DNA of 64,000 bases from Ectothiorhodospira haloalkaliphila ATCC 51935 (GCF_000633935.1 NZ_KK214998.1:255451-319450); one strand, 5' to 3'; shown: positions 44,848-55,223, counted from the first letter of the stretch. Made by a program: numbers and translations. The notes: generated by a model not told the origin, from the sequence alone.

Positions 44848-47193
44848 ATGGACAGGCTGGGGTTTCGCATCGCATTGGCCATCGCCATCCCGGTGGTGGC
44901 CTTTCTCATCATGGCGGGTATCGCCCTGGGTGAGCGCGAGCGGGTCGGTCGTGACATGGCCACCACCGGAGACATGGCCGCCCTGGCCACGGAGGGCAAG
45001 GCCCTTGTGCACGCCCTGCAGGATGAGCGGGCCGATTCGGTGGGTTATCTCAGCGGCCTGGATAACGAATTCTGGTACATCCTGGAGGAGGCCCGTGACG
45101 CCACCGATGGACTGATCGAGCCGTTTCGGGAACGGTGGGAGCAACTGGCCAGCGGGCAGGAGGGCCTTCCACCACACACCCTGCTGGACAGGATGGGTGA
45201 GGACCTGCGCAGCCTGGCACAAATCCGCAGCCTGGTGAACCAGCAGGCGTTGCACCCCCTGGAGTTGCTGCCGGCGTATGACCGTCTGATTCAGCGGCTC
45301 ATCCTGATGGTCTCTCACACCCCTCAAGCGCATGCCGATGCACAGCTCACGGCGCTCTTCAACGCTTACCGCCCCTTGTTGCTCCTCAAGGAGCATGCGG
45401 CTCGCGAGCGTGCCTTGGGCAATGCCTGGCTGGGAGCCTTTCAGCCCGATCGGCGGGTGTTTCATGGTTTCCTGAGCAGCGTGGCCATTCAGGATCTGCA
45501 GCGTCAGCAGTTCATGTCCCTGGCCCCGCCGGGTCACCGTGATGCCCTGCTGGAGCTGGAGTCCTTGCCGGCCCATCAGGAACTGCTGGCCGCCCGCGCG
45601 GCCATGATCAACCATGGATCTGCCGGCAAGCCTGAGCATCTGAATGTCATGCGCTGGTATGGGGTCACCCGCGAGCGTGTCGATCAATTGCGACACATGG
45701 AACAGGACCTGACTGCCGAGATTCGCGTTGCCGCCGCACGGGCAGAGCGGGAGGCCCGTCAGGAGTTCATGGTCTTGCTGGGGATCGCCCTGATGCTGCT
45801 GCTGTCCACGGTGACCCTTTCGGTGGCCATCGCCCGTGGTCTGCTCAAGCGCCACCGGGAACGCCTTCATGCCATGGAGCGGGTGGCCTGGCTGGCTCGC
45901 CACGACACCCTCACTCACCTTCCTAACCGGAGTCACTTCACCGAGTTGCTGGACCAGCGGCTGGAAGCGGCGCGCCCTGAGGGGAGTTCCATGACCCTTT
46001 ATCTCATGGACCTGCAGGGGTTTTCGGAGGTCAACCGGATCTGGGGTGAATCCGTCGCCGATCAGGTGCTGGTGCAGGTGACCGAGCGGATGCGCGGGTT
46101 ACTGCATCCGGACGCGCTGCTGGCGCGCATCTATGGGGATCAGTTCGGTGTTGTGATAGGGCCTTCTGAGTCCGCGTCGGGACTGGACGCCGCCGAGGGC
46201 GGGGAGGCGTTCGCTCAGCGGTTGCTCGCCTGCCTGGATGAGCCCTTTCAGGTGGGGCGGCGGCGGATCGAAATGCGCGGCAACATCGGCGTGGTGGCCT
46301 GTCCGCCTTTTCCCCGGCATGCCTCGGAACTGCTGTCCGACGCCGGCTTTGCGGTGGAATACGCCAAGTCCAGTCCGCGTCAGCGCTACCGTCGCTTCGA
46401 ACCCAGGATGCTGGAACGGCATGCAGCCCTGGTGGATCTGGATCGGGATCTGGAAAAGGCCCTGGAAAGGGGCGAGTTTCAGGTGCACTATCAGCCCAAG
46501 CTGGATCTGGAAACCGGTCGCCTTGTCAGTGTGGAGGCCCTGTTGCGCTGGTATCACCCAAGGCGTGGTTGGGTGTCGCCGGACGAGTTCATCCCCCGGG
46601 CCGAAACCAGCGGCACCATCATCGAGATCGGTGACCATGTCCTGCGCGAGGCCTGTGCACAGATTCAAGCCTGGCGTCAGGGCCTTTGCCCGGACCTGAC
46701 CGTGGGCGTCAACCTGGCCACCCTGCAACTCTATCAGGCCGACATCGTGGCACGGGTGCGCCAGGCCCTGGTCGAGACCGGTCTGCCCCCCGAGGCACTG
46801 GAGCTGGAGCTGACCGAGACCGGCCTGATGGAGGACATGAACGCCGCCACGGAGGCTCTGGAACGCCTGAGGGGCCTGGGAGTGAGCCTGTCCGTGGATG
46901 ACTTTGGCACGGGCTATTCGTCGCTGGCCTATCTGCGCCGCTTCCCCTTGCAGGGACTGAAACTGGACAAGCGCTTTGTCAGCGATCTGGAGTCCAGCGA
47001 CGAGTCGCGCATGATTGCCTCTGCGGTGCTGAGATTGGCTCGAAGCCTGTCCCTGCGCTCCGTGGCCGAGGGCGTGGAAACCCAGGCCCAGGCCGACTGG
47101 CTGAGGGAGCGGGGGTGCCGGCTGGGACAGGGATATCTGTATGCCCCAGCCATGCCCCCGGACGAGTTTGTCCTCTGGTTGGGGCAGCGGTGA
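44848..47193 (+). CDS. Nitrate-sensor/degenerate GGDEF/EAL membrane protein (copy 1)
   Basis: 781 aa. Membrane helix at about 8-30, a periplasmic NIT-like (nitrate/nitrite sensing) four-helix domain (about 45-290), second helix at about 310-335, then GGDEF and EAL domains. The GGDEF signature is replaced by YGDQF (429-433), so diguanylate cyclase activity is unlikely. The EAL domain looks intact: EALLRW (563), VNLATLQL, ELTETGLME, DDFGTGYSS, LKLDKRFV and AEGVETQAQ. It should hydrolyse cyclic di-GMP in response to an outside signal. The start at 44848 has GAGGAGGG in front. Its close paralogue follows 182 bases later. Confidence 0.92.
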   Translation: MDRLGFRIALAIAIPVVAFLIMAGIALGERERVGRDMATTGDMAALATEGKALVHALQDERADSVGYLSGLDNEFWYILEEARDATDGLIEPFRERWEQLASGQEGLPPHTLLDRMGEDLRSLAQIRSLVNQQALHPLELLPAYDRLIQRLILMVSHTPQAHADAQLTALFNAYRPLLLLKEHAARERALGNAWLGAFQPDRRVFHGFLSSVAIQDLQRQQFMSLAPPGHRDALLELESLPAHQELLAARAAMINHGSAGKPEHLNVMRWYGVTRERVDQLRHMEQDLTAEIRVAAARAEREARQEFMVLLGIALMLLLSTVTLSVAIARGLLKRHRERLHAMERVAWLARHDTLTHLPNRSHFTELLDQRLEAARPEGSSMTLYLMDLQGFSEVNRIWGESVADQVLVQVTERMRGLLHPDALLARIYGDQFGVVIGPSESASGLDAAEGGEAFAQRLLACLDEPFQVGRRRIEMRGNIGVVACPPFPRHASELLSDAGFAVEYAKSSPRQRYRRFEPRMLERHAALVDLDRDLEKALERGEFQVHYQPKLDLETGRLVSVEALLRWYHPRRGWVSPDEFIPRAETSGTIIEIGDHVLREACAQIQAWRQGLCPDLTVGVNLATLQLYQADIVARVRQALVETGLPPEALELELTETGLMEDMNAATEALERLRGLGVSLSVDDFGTGYSSLAYLRRFPLQGLKLDKRFVSDLESSDESRMIASAVLRLARSLSLRSVAEGVETQAQADWLRERGCRLGQGYLYAPAMPPDEFVLWLGQR

Positions 47194-47375
47194 TCTGAAC
47201 CGGCACGTCCGGGAGGCTGAAACGACCGGCTGCGCGGGTGTCCGGCCGCCACCGCACCGGGGATGTTATTCTCAGGCTCAAAAAATGGTGGGCGGGCTGA
47301 CGGATTGTTCGTGAGCGTAGGGTGTGGGGCACCCAAGGGTGCCTGTCGCCGGGATCTGATCATGTGGGAGGGGGC

Positions 47376-49715
47376 ATGGAAAGGCTGGGGCCGCGTATCA
47401 CCTTGGCCGTCGCGATTCCCGTTGCCGCGTTCGTATTGATGGCCGTGCTGGCCCTGGGTGGGCGGCAGGGTGATGCTCGGCACATGGAGCATGCCCTGGC
47501 CACGGCCTCGCTGGCCTGGGAAGCCAAGGTGCTGATCCATGCCCTGCAGGTGGAGCGGGGCAGTTCGGCTGGCTACCTGAGTGGGCCGGATCAGGAGTTT
47601 CTGACCATTCTCAAGGCCGCCCGGGACGAAACCGATCAGGCGCTGGAGCGCTTTCGTGATCAGGTCAGCCGGGTGGATCCCGAGCAGGTGGGCGCTGTCG
47701 CACAACTGGTGCGGAGGTTGTGCCCTGAGCTGGATGCCCTGGAGAACCACCGTCGGCAGGTGGATCATCAGCGGCTGGAGCCGCTGGAGGTTCTGCCACC
47801 CTACAGCAGCGTGATTCGACGGTTGATCCTGGTGGCCTCTCACGCGCCCGAGGGTCGCGTTCACGCACAGACGCCCGCGCTGCTTCATGCCTATCGGCCA
47901 CTGCTCCTGCTCAAGGAGCACGCGGGCCTGGAGCGGGCCCTGGGCAGTGCCTGGCTCAATGCAGCCCGCCGTGATCGCAACGTCTTTTATCGCTATTCCA
48001 GCAATCTGGCCATTCAGGATCAGCAACGCAGCCACTTTCTGGCCCTGGCCCCGCTGGAGCATGGCAATGCCCTTCTGGAACTGGAATCCCGAGCGGATCA
48101 CCAGGCCCTGATGGCGGCCCGTGCTGCCATCATCGAGAATGGTGACGCCAGCCAGCCCCAACACCTGGACGCCGTGGAGTGGTTTCGCATCACCACTGCC
48201 CGTGTGGATGCCCTGCGGGAAATGGAGATAAGGTTGTCGGAGCACATCATGGAAAACGCCCGGGCAGAAAAGGAAAGGAGCCGCGAGCGACTGGCCCTGT
48301 GGACGTTCTTCATCCTGTTGCTCACGGTGTTGACCATGGGCCTGTCCCTGCTGGTGGCCAGGGATCTGGTGCAGCGCTACCGCCAGCACCAGGAGGCAAC
48401 GGAGCGGATCGCGTACATGGCGCGTCATGACGCCCTTACTCGCCTGCCCAACCGCGGCTGCTTCCATGAGCGGCTGGAGGACCGGCTGGCCGAGGCTCGG
48501 ACCAACCAATGGCCACTTTGCCTTTACTTGATGGACCTGGAAGGGTTTGCCGAACTCAATCGCATCTGGGGCGATGCGGTGGCCGATCAGGTGCTGACAA
48601 TGTTTGCACGGCGCCTGGTGGAAAAGGTTGGAGCGGATGTACTCGCGGCACGGGTCTACGGCGACCAGTTTGGCCTGGTGGTGTGCAAGGATTCACGCCT
48701 GTCGGATATCACTTTGCTGGCGCGTGATCTGCTTTCCACCCTGGATGAGCCCTTCCAGGTGGGGGAGCGTCGCATCGAAGTGGCAGCCCATCTGGGGGTG
48801 GTGCTGTGTCCCCCCTATCCGGATCATGCCTCGCAACTACTGGTTCATGCCGGGCTCGCCCTGGAACACGCCAAGGCCACCCTGGGTCAGCGCATGTGCG
48901 TCTTCGAGCCGGGCCTGCTCGATCGTCATACGGAGGCCCTGGAGCTGGATCATGACCTGGAGCAGGCCCTGGCCCAGGGTCAGTTCGAGCTGCACTATCA
49001 GCCCAAGGTGGCGCTGGAATCCGGCCGCATCGTCAGTTTCGAGGCCTTGCTGCGCTGGCGGCATCCCAGGCGGGGCTGGGTTCCACCGGGGCAGTTCATA
49101 CCCAGGGCCGAGGCCAATGGCAGCATCATTGCCATTGGTGACCTGGTGCTGCGGGAAGCCTGTCTTCAGGCCCGGCGGTGGCGGGATGCGGGCTGGCGGG
49201 ATCTGACCGTGGCGGTGAATCTGTCCACCGTGCAGTTGTACCAGGCGGACGTGATCGCGCGGGTGCAGTGGGCCCTGAGCCAGGCCGGGTTGCCGGCCCA
49301 GGCCCTGGAACTGGAGCTTACCGAAAGCGGCCTGATGGAGGACATGGATGCCGCGGCCGAGACACTCGGTCGCCTGCGGCGACTGGGCGTGCGTTTGTCG
49401 GTGGACGATTTCGGTACCGGCTACTCGTCGCTGGCCTACCTGCGGCGTTTCCCGGTGCATGCCCTGAAGCTGGATGCCCGGTTCGTGAAGGACCTGGAAT
49501 CCAGCGATGAGGCCGAGATGATCGCCAGCGCGGTGCTGGCCCTGGCCGAAAGCCTGTCGCTGGACTGTGTGGCCGAGGGCGTGGAAACCCAGGCCCAGGC
49601 CGACTGGCTCAGGACACGGGGGTGTGGACAGGCCCAGGGCTACCTCTATGCCCGTCCCATGCCGGCGAATCAGTGTCAGCCCCTGCTGGCCCGTGGGTAT
49701 GTGACCCGTTCCTGA
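47376..49715 (+). CDS. Nitrate-sensor/degenerate GGDEF/EAL membrane protein (copy 2)
   Basis: 779 aa, same architecture as the gene before it: helix, NIT-like sensor, helix, GGDEF, EAL. Similarity runs over the whole length, including the sensor (HAYRPLLLLKEHAGLERALGSAW against NAYRPLLLLKEHAARERALGNAW). The GGDEF motif has the same decay, YGDQF (428-432), while EAL (556-558), DDFGTGYSS and AEGVETQAQ are kept. GGGAGGGGGC precedes the ATG. The pair is a tandem duplication that predates considerable divergence. Confidence 0.92.
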   Translation: MERLGPRITLAVAIPVAAFVLMAVLALGGRQGDARHMEHALATASLAWEAKVLIHALQVERGSSAGYLSGPDQEFLTILKAARDETDQALERFRDQVSRVDPEQVGAVAQLVRRLCPELDALENHRRQVDHQRLEPLEVLPPYSSVIRRLILVASHAPEGRVHAQTPALLHAYRPLLLLKEHAGLERALGSAWLNAARRDRNVFYRYSSNLAIQDQQRSHFLALAPLEHGNALLELESRADHQALMAARAAIIENGDASQPQHLDAVEWFRITTARVDALREMEIRLSEHIMENARAEKERSRERLALWTFFILLLTVLTMGLSLLVARDLVQRYRQHQEATERIAYMARHDALTRLPNRGCFHERLEDRLAEARTNQWPLCLYLMDLEGFAELNRIWGDAVADQVLTMFARRLVEKVGADVLAARVYGDQFGLVVCKDSRLSDITLLARDLLSTLDEPFQVGERRIEVAAHLGVVLCPPYPDHASQLLVHAGLALEHAKATLGQRMCVFEPGLLDRHTEALELDHDLEQALAQGQFELHYQPKVALESGRIVSFEALLRWRHPRRGWVPPGQFIPRAEANGSIIAIGDLVLREACLQARRWRDAGWRDLTVAVNLSTVQLYQADVIARVQWALSQAGLPAQALELELTESGLMEDMDAAAETLGRLRRLGVRLSVDDFGTGYSSLAYLRRFPVHALKLDARFVKDLESSDEAEMIASAVLALAESLSLDCVAEGVETQAQADWLRTRGCGQAQGYLYARPMPANQCQPLLARGYVTRS

Positions 49716-49789
49716 AGACTGAGTATGATGCAGGGATGGCTGTCCCATTGCCGGGACCCGATCATCGACTGCCTTTGAAGGAGTCCTAC

Positions 49790-50443
49790 GTGGCTGATAC
49801 CCCCGGGACAGTGGCCCTGGCCATGACCGGCGCATCTGGTGCCCAATATGGCCTGCGTCTGTTGCAATGCCTGCTGGATGCGGGTGTGCGGGTCTATCTC
49901 ATGGTGTCCCGGCCTGCCCAGGTGGTGTTGAGCATGGAAACGGATCTGTCACTGCCGGGCAGGCCCCGGGAGATGGAGCGCTTTCTCTCCGAACGTTTCG
50001 GGGCTGCTCCGGGACAGTTGCAGGTGTTTGACCGGGAGCAGTGGACCGCCCCGGTGGCCAGTGGCTCCTCTCCTCCCGATGCCATGGTGATCTGCCCTTG
50101 TACCACCGCCACCCTGGCGGCGGTGTCGGGTGGTGCCAGTCGCTCCCTGATCGAGCGCGCCGCCGACGTGGCCCTGAAGGAGCGGCGCCGGCTGGTGCTG
50201 GTGGTGCGCGAGACGCCCTTCTCGGAGATTCATCTGGAACACATGCTGCGGCTGAGCCGCATGGGGGCCGTGATCCTGCCCGCCAATCCCGCGTTCTACC
50301 ATCGGCCCCAGAGCGTGGATGACCTGGTGGATTTCATTGTCTCCCGGGTGCTGGATCATCTCGGGGTGCCCAACGCCCTGGTCCGCCGCTGGGGGCGGGA
50401 TGCCGACCATGATACGGGCCGCGAGGCCGGGGGAGTGGAGTGA
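49790..50443 (+). CDS. ubiX: Flavin prenyltransferase UbiX
   Basis: 217 aa. Makes prenylated FMN, the cofactor of the UbiD decarboxylase of ubiquinone synthesis. MTGASGAQYGLRLL at the N-terminus, CPCTTATLAAVSGG, and the VRETPFSEIHLEHM stretch are family hallmarks. GTG start chosen because AAGGAG lies six bases upstream (49778-49783). Its stop touches the next gene (TGATG). Confidence 0.96.
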   Translation: MADTPGTVALAMTGASGAQYGLRLLQCLLDAGVRVYLMVSRPAQVVLSMETDLSLPGRPREMERFLSERFGAAPGQLQVFDREQWTAPVASGSSPPDAMVICPCTTATLAAVSGGASRSLIERAADVALKERRRLVLVVRETPFSEIHLEHMLRLSRMGAVILPANPAFYHRPQSVDDLVDFIVSRVLDHLGVPNALVRRWGRDADHDTGREAGGVE

Positions 50444-51024
50444 TGGAACTGCCTCTGTTTCCGCTCAACACGGTGCTGTTCCCGGGCGGCGTGTTGCCGC
50501 TGCGGATCTTCGAGACCCGCTACATCGACATGGTGCGCCAGTGCATGCGTACCGAGAGCCCCTTTGGTGTCTGTCTGATCCGCGAGGGGCCCGAGGTGGC
50601 CGGGGCGGCCCAGGTGCACACCATGGGCACCTGGGGGCGCATTGTCGATTGGGATCGCCGCGCCGATGGGTTGCTGGGGATCACGGTGATGGGTGAGAGC
50701 CGTTTCCGGGTGGAAACCACCTGGGCCCGCAAGGACCGTCTGCTCATGGGGGAGGTGGAAGCAGTGGAGTGGCCGCCTGAAGTCGGTCTGCCGGAGGAAT
50801 TTCTGCCCCTGTCGGGTCTGCTTCAGCGCCTGGTGGAACAGTTACCGCCGCCTTATGGGTTGCTGCATGGGCATTACGATCAGGCCGGCTGGGTGGGCGC
50901 CCGCCTGGCGGAGTTGATGCCCCTGGATCTGAAGGAAAAGCAGGCCATGCTGGAGATGGATGATCACCTGGCCCGCCTGTTCCGTCTGCGTGATGCCATG
51001 ATGGGCTTGCAACTGCAGCCCTGA
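50443..51024 (+). CDS. LON substrate-binding domain protein
   Basis: 193 aa. LPLFPLNTVLFPGGVLPLRIFETRYIDMV is the typical start of the Lon N-terminal domain; no ATPase or protease part is present. Stand-alone proteins of this type are common in proteobacteria; function unproven, perhaps substrate handling for proteolysis. Start codon overlaps the ubiX stop; GGAG precedes it. Confidence 0.9.
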   Translation: MELPLFPLNTVLFPGGVLPLRIFETRYIDMVRQCMRTESPFGVCLIREGPEVAGAAQVHTMGTWGRIVDWDRRADGLLGITVMGESRFRVETTWARKDRLLMGEVEAVEWPPEVGLPEEFLPLSGLLQRLVEQLPPPYGLLHGHYDQAGWVGARLAELMPLDLKEKQAMLEMDDHLARLFRLRDAMMGLQLQP

Positions 51025-51111
51025 GCCTGCGTTCGGCGCGGGCTCGACGTTGACAACGGGCCCCGTGGCCTGCATCTTGCCCGGCCAGATACCGACTCAG
51101 GAGGCCTGAAC

Positions 51112-51492
51112 ATGGCCGTCATTGATATTACCCAGGACCGCCTGGAGGCCGCGATCCGTGACAGCGGTACGCTGATCCTGGATTTCTGGGCCCCCTGGTG
51201 CGCCCCGTGCCGGGCCTTCGCCCCCATCTTCGAAGAGGCCTCCGAGCAGTTCCCCGACGTGGTGTTCGGCAAGGTGAACACCGAAGAGGAGCAGCAACTG
51301 GCGGCCTTGTTCCAGATCCGCTCCATCCCCACCTTGATGATCTTCCGCGAGCAAATCATCGTCTTCAACCAGCCGGGCATGCTCTCGGCCAGTCAGCTCA
51401 ATGAGGTATTGGAGAAGGTGGCCGCGCTGGACATGGATGACGTGCGCAGCAAAATGGAAACCGGACCGGACTCAGGCGAGGATCAGGGCTGA
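51112..51492 (+). CDS. Thioredoxin-family protein with CAPC active site
   Basis: 126 aa. Thioredoxin fold with FWAPWCAPCRAFAP (C30, C33), where classical thioredoxin has CGPC, and the cis-proline in SIPTLMIF. Cytoplasmic, no signal peptide. It resembles small thioredoxins in phototrophs and sulfur oxidisers, but which targets it reduces is unknown. Ends exactly where the convergent TauE gene ends (51492/51493). Confidence 0.9.
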   Translation: MAVIDITQDRLEAAIRDSGTLILDFWAPWCAPCRAFAPIFEEASEQFPDVVFGKVNTEEEQQLAALFQIRSIPTLMIFREQIIVFNQPGMLSASQLNEVLEKVAALDMDDVRSKMETGPDSGEDQG

Positions 51493-52287
51493 TCAGCCCC
51501 CGACCCCGATCATTCTCAAGCCCAGCCCGATCAGCAGCAGGGCAAACACCCGCCGCACGAGTTTCACCGGCAGGCGGTGGGTAAGCCAGGCGCCGATGCG
51601 GGCAGTGAAAAAGGCCGCCAGGGCAATGCCGGCAAAGGCCGGCCAGTGCACATAACCGCTGCTGAAGGCGGGCAGCGCCGCGTGCCCCCATCCGTGAATC
51701 ATGAATCCGGCAGTGCCCGCCAGGGCGATGGGCAGGCCGGTGGCTGCGGCGGTGGCGATGGCCTGGCGCAAATGGATGTTGAACCACACCATGAAGGGCA
51801 CCATCAGGGTGCCGCCGCCAATGCCCAGCAGGGCCGATACCCCACCGATCATCCCGCCGCCGGTGTTGAGCACGGCAGGTCCGGGTAGCTGTCTGCCCGG
51901 TCTGGGCGGCAGGCTCATGAGCAGATAGATCCCCATCAGGATCTCGAATACCCCGAAGACCTGCCGCAGCAATACGGCGCTCATGAATTCTGCCAGGGTG
52001 GCCCCGGCCAGGGCACCGAGCATGACGCCGGGCGCCATTCGCCGGATCACCTGCCACTGCACCGCGCCATGGCGATGATGCGCCAGGGTGGAGGCGATGG
52101 CTGTGGGGATGATGGTGGCCAGGGAGGTGCCGATGGCCAGGTGGGTGATGATTCCACTGTCCACCTGTTGGCGAGTGAACAGCCACACCAGTACCGGCAC
52201 GATGATCAGGCCACCGCCCACCCCCAGCAGGCCCGCCACCACGCCGGTGAAGGCCCCCAGTGCCAGATAGGCGAGGATGTCCCACAT
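51493..52287 (-). CDS. TauE/SafE-family sulfite/sulfonate exporter
   Basis: 264 aa with seven to eight membrane helices. GVVAGLLGVGGGLIIVPVL and GGVSALLGIGGGTLMVPFM are the two repeated family motifs. Members export organosulfonates, sulfite or similar anions; in a sulfur oxidiser sulfite export is plausible but unproven. The ATG at 52287 is preferred over a GTG at 52296. Confidence 0.9.
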   Translation of the reverse strand: MWDILAYLALGAFTGVVAGLLGVGGGLIIVPVLVWLFTRQQVDSGIITHLAIGTSLATIIPTAIASTLAHHRHGAVQWQVIRRMAPGVMLGALAGATLAEFMSAVLLRQVFGVFEILMGIYLLMSLPPRPGRQLPGPAVLNTGGGMIGGVSALLGIGGGTLMVPFMVWFNIHLRQAIATAAATGLPIALAGTAGFMIHGWGHAALPAFSSGYVHWPAFAGIALAAFFTARIGAWLTHRLPVKLVRRVFALLLIGLGLRMIGVGG

Positions 52288-52326
52288 ATCATCCACCCGG
52301 GGAAGACCCCGGGTATCAGCCCCGAC

Positions 52327-53607
52327 TTAAAGGCTTTGCAGCACTTCGCCCGCCTTGCGGATGGTTTCTTCCAGGTCCTCGGCGCTGTGGGCGGCAGAGA
52401 GGAAGCCAGCTTCGAAGGCAGAGGGGGCCAGGTAGACACCCTTGTCCAGCATGGCATGGAAGAACTTGCCGAAGCGTTCCGTGTCGCAACGGCCCACTTC
52501 CTGGAAGTTGGCCACCTGGGGCTGGTCGGTGAAGAACAGACCGAACATGCCGCCCACACGGTTGGCGGTCATGGGGACGCCAGCCTTTTTCGCCTCGTCC
52601 AGGATGCCGTTGACCAGGGTTTCGGTCTTGGCGGACAGATCGTCGTGGAAACCCGATGCGGAGAGGATCTCCAGGGTCTTCAGGCCGGCCGTCATGGCGA
52701 TGGGGTTACCGGAGAGCGTACCTGCCTGGTACACGGGGCCCAGCGGCGACATGTACTCCATCACCTGGCGACGACCGCCCACGGCGCCCACCGGCATGCC
52801 ACCGCCGATGACCTTGCCCAGGGTGGTCAGGTCGGGTTTGACGTTGTAAAGGGCCTGTGCGCAGCCCAGTGCCACACGGAAGCCGGTCATCACTTCGTCG
52901 AAGATCAGCAGGGCGCCGTGGTCGTCACAGACGCTGCGCAGGCCTTCCAGGAAACCCGGCGCCGGCGGCACGCAGTTCATGTTGCCGGCCACCGGTTCCA
53001 CGATGATGCAGGCGATCTCGTTGCCGTACTGGGAGAAGATCTCTTGCACCTGCTCGATGTCGTTGAAGCTCACCGTGAGGGTGTGTTCCGCCAGGGAGGC
53101 GGGTACGCCGGGGGAGTTGGGCACGCCCAGGGTCAGTGCCCCGGAGCCGGCCTTGACCAGCAGCGAATCGCCGTGACCGTGGTAGCAACCCTCGAACTTG
53201 AGGATCTTATCCCGCCCCGTGAAACCGCGTGCCAGGCGGATGGCGCTCATGGTGGCTTCCGAGCCGGAGCTGGTCATGCGCACCATCTCCATGGACGGCA
53301 CCAGTTCGCAGACCCGGTCGGCCATTTCCGTCTCGATGGCGGTGGGTGCCCCGAAGGACAGGCCGTTGAGAGCAGCCTCGCGCACAGCGGCGATGACTTC
53401 CGGGTGGGCGTGGCCGACGATCATCGGACCCCAGGAACCGACGTAATCGATGTAGCGTTTGCCGTCGGCGTCGTACATGTAGGCGCCCTGGGCACGCTCG
53501 ACAAAGATGGGGTCGCCACCGACGCCCTTGAAGGCGCGGACCGGCGAGTTGACGCCACCGGGGATGTGCTTCTGGGCTGCCTGGAAGAGATCGTGGGATT
53601 TTGTCAT
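52327..53607 (-). CDS. hemL: Glutamate-1-semialdehyde 2,1-aminomutase
   Basis: 426 aa. Second step of the C5 tetrapyrrole pathway, giving 5-aminolevulinate. [22 protein letters not shown] opening, DEVMTGFR, and [15 protein letters not shown] with the PLP lysine. Pairs functionally with hemA 20 kb away. The ATG at 53607 is at the conserved N-terminus, well inside a longer open frame. Confidence 0.97.
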   Translation of the reverse strand: MTKSHDLFQAAQKHIPGGVNSPVRAFKGVGGDPIFVERAQGAYMYDADGKRYIDYVGSWGPMIVGHAHPEVIAAVREAALNGLSFGAPTAIETEMADRVCELVPSMEMVRMTSSGSEATMSAIRLARGFTGRDKILKFEGCYHGHGDSLLVKAGSGALTLGVPNSPGVPASLAEHTLTVSFNDIEQVQEIFSQYGNEIACIIVEPVAGNMNCVPPAPGFLEGLRSVCDDHGALLIFDEVMTGFRVALGCAQALYNVKPDLTTLGKVIGGGMPVGAVGGRRQVMEYMSPLGPVYQAGTLSGNPIAMTAGLKTLEILSASGFHDDLSAKTETLVNGILDEAKKAGVPMTANRVGGMFGLFFTDQPQVANFQEVGRCDTERFGKFFHAMLDKGVYLAPSAFEAGFLSAAHSAEDLEETIRKAGEVLQSL

Positions 53608-53743
53608 GGGGTGATCTTTCGCTTGTTGGGCTTGGTGAAAGTGACTGGGCAAAACCTTGAAGGGGGACAAGATACTCGATATGGATGTCCCTGCAAAACC
53701 GGGGGCAGGCTGCACGCCCCTGGAAACGGGCTTGATCGGTGGG

Positions 53744-54397
53744 TCAGGTGCAACCTTCCGGGCGTGCCGTGGCGGCAATCCGTGCTGCGCCGGCCCGCAC
53801 ATTGGTGGCGCCAAACACGCCCTGGATCACCGCCGCCATGTGGGCCCCGGCGTGGAAGACCTGCCCGGCATTCTGCTCGGTGATGCCGCCGATGGCCGCA
53901 ATGGGCAGGTGCAGTTCCGATCGCGCACGGCTCAGCAGCGACAACGGCGCGTGGACCGCCTCGGGCTTGGTGGCGGAGGGGAAGACCGAGCCAAAGGCCA
54001 CGTAATCGGCGCCCTGTTCCTGGGCCTCGTGGGCCAGGTCCAGACGGTTGTAGCAGGAGACGCCGATGATGGCATCGGCTCCCAGACGCTCCCGGGCGCG
54101 CCGCAGGGGGCTGTCTTCCAGGCCGATGTGTACGCCATGGGCACCGCAGGCCCGGGCCAGCTCCACATCGTCGTTGATGATGAGCAGTGCTCCGTGTTCC
54201 TGGCACAGGGACACAAGGGCCCGGGCTTCGCTCAGACGGCGCGAATGATCCGTGGTCTTGTCCCGGTACTGCACCACCCGGGCGCCGCCATCCAGGGCCT
54301 GACCCACCATGGTTTCAAGCTGTGCGCCCAGGTCGGCGGGGGTGATCACGTACAGGCCGGCGAGGCCGGTGTGGAGGGGGTTGGCTTCAGTCGGCAT
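53744..54397 (-). CDS. thiE: Thiamine-phosphate synthase
   Basis: 217 aa. Joins HMP-pyrophosphate and thiazole phosphate to thiamine phosphate. [43 protein letters not shown] and [14 protein letters not shown] are family motifs. Start at 54397 overlaps the end of thiD by 11 bases, suggesting coupled translation. Confidence 0.95.
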   Translation of the reverse strand: MPTEANPLHTGLAGLYVITPADLGAQLETMVGQALDGGARVVQYRDKTTDHSRRLSEARALVSLCQEHGALLIINDDVELARACGAHGVHIGLEDSPLRRARERLGADAIIGVSCYNRLDLAHEAQEQGADYVAFGSVFPSATKPEAVHAPLSLLSRARSELHLPIAAIGGITEQNAGQVFHAGAHMAAVIQGVFGATNVRAGAARIAATARPEGCT

Positions 54398-55223
54398 GGC
54401 GGGTCTGGTCGTTGGGGTCATCCTCAATGTTCTCTCCAGCCCAGAACAGTCGATTGGGGATCATCTGCCCCATGCCCAGGCGGTGGGCGTGGCGCAGGGT
54501 GTTCCAGGTGTAGTTCAAGCCTTCGTGTACGGCGGCACTGGGGACGGTCCCCTGGGCCAGCAGGGCAGCGATGGCCGAGGAGAGGGTGCAACCCGAGCCA
54601 TGGAAATGACCCTCCAGGCGATCCACGGTGAAGGTGTCCAGGCGGCGATGATTGCCGTAGAGCGTGTTGTGCACCCTGCCGGTCTTTTCGTGGGTGCCGG
54701 TGATAAGCACGTATTCCGTGCCTTGATCCAGCAACGACATGGCGCAGGCGTCCAGGGTGTCCGAGCCGGTGGCCAGGTTGCGGGCCTCCAGGCTATTGGG
54801 CGTCATGAGGGTGGTGAACGGGGCCAGCAGGGTCAGGATGCCGTCGATGATTTCCTCGTCGGCCAGTGCGGTGCCGCTACCGGAGGCCAGCACCGGATCC
54901 AGCACCACCGGCAGATCCGGGTAGTCGCTCAGCAGGGTGTGTACTGCCTGCACCGCCTCTATGGATCCCAGCATGCCGATCTTGATGGCCGCCACCGGCA
55001 TGTCCTCCAGCACGGCCCGAGCCTGGTGGATGATGAGTTCCGCGTCCAGGGGGGCGAAGCCCATCACCCTGGCGGTGTCCTGCACCGTGATGGCGGTGAT
55101 TACGGGCGCCGGATGGCAGCCCATGCTGATGATGGATTCGATGTCTGCCTGGATGCCGGCACCACCGGTGGGATCGTTGCCCGCCAGGGTCATGACGACG
55201 GGAACCGATGGCTGATCGATCAT
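54387..55223 (-). CDS. thiD: Hydroxymethylpyrimidine/phosphomethylpyrimidine kinase
   Basis: 278 aa. Phosphorylates HMP twice for thiamine synthesis. LAGNDPTGGAGIQADI, KIGMLGS, VLDPVLASGSG and GSGCTLSSAIAALLA (anion hole) identify it. GGGGAG precedes the ATG. No TPP riboswitch was recognised in the 89-base gap to the divergent rubredoxin gene, so the operon seems not to be controlled that way here. Confidence 0.95.
   Translation of the reverse strand: MIDQPSVPVVMTLAGNDPTGGAGIQADIESIISMGCHPAPVITAITVQDTARVMGFAPLDAELIIHQARAVLEDMPVAAIKIGMLGSIEAVQAVHTLLSDYPDLPVVLDPVLASGSGTALADEEIIDGILTLLAPFTTLMTPNSLEARNLATGSDTLDACAMSLLDQGTEYVLITGTHEKTGRVHNTLYGNHRRLDTFTVDRLEGHFHGSGCTLSSAIAALLAQGTVPSAAVHEGLNYTWNTLRHAHRLGMGQMIPNRLFWAGENIEDDPNDQTRHAD

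Noticed and set aside
44188..45936. 582-residue open frame on the minus strand opposite the RND remnant and first EAL gene
   Set aside because: It is the antisense of a well-supported coding sequence with recognisable domains; its translation is His/Gln/Gly-rich and low in structure, as expected for a GC-rich shadow frame.
46929..48509. 526-residue minus-strand frame across the two EAL genes
   Set aside because: Also antisense to domain-bearing genes; it spans the intergenic gap only because stop codons are rare at this GC content.
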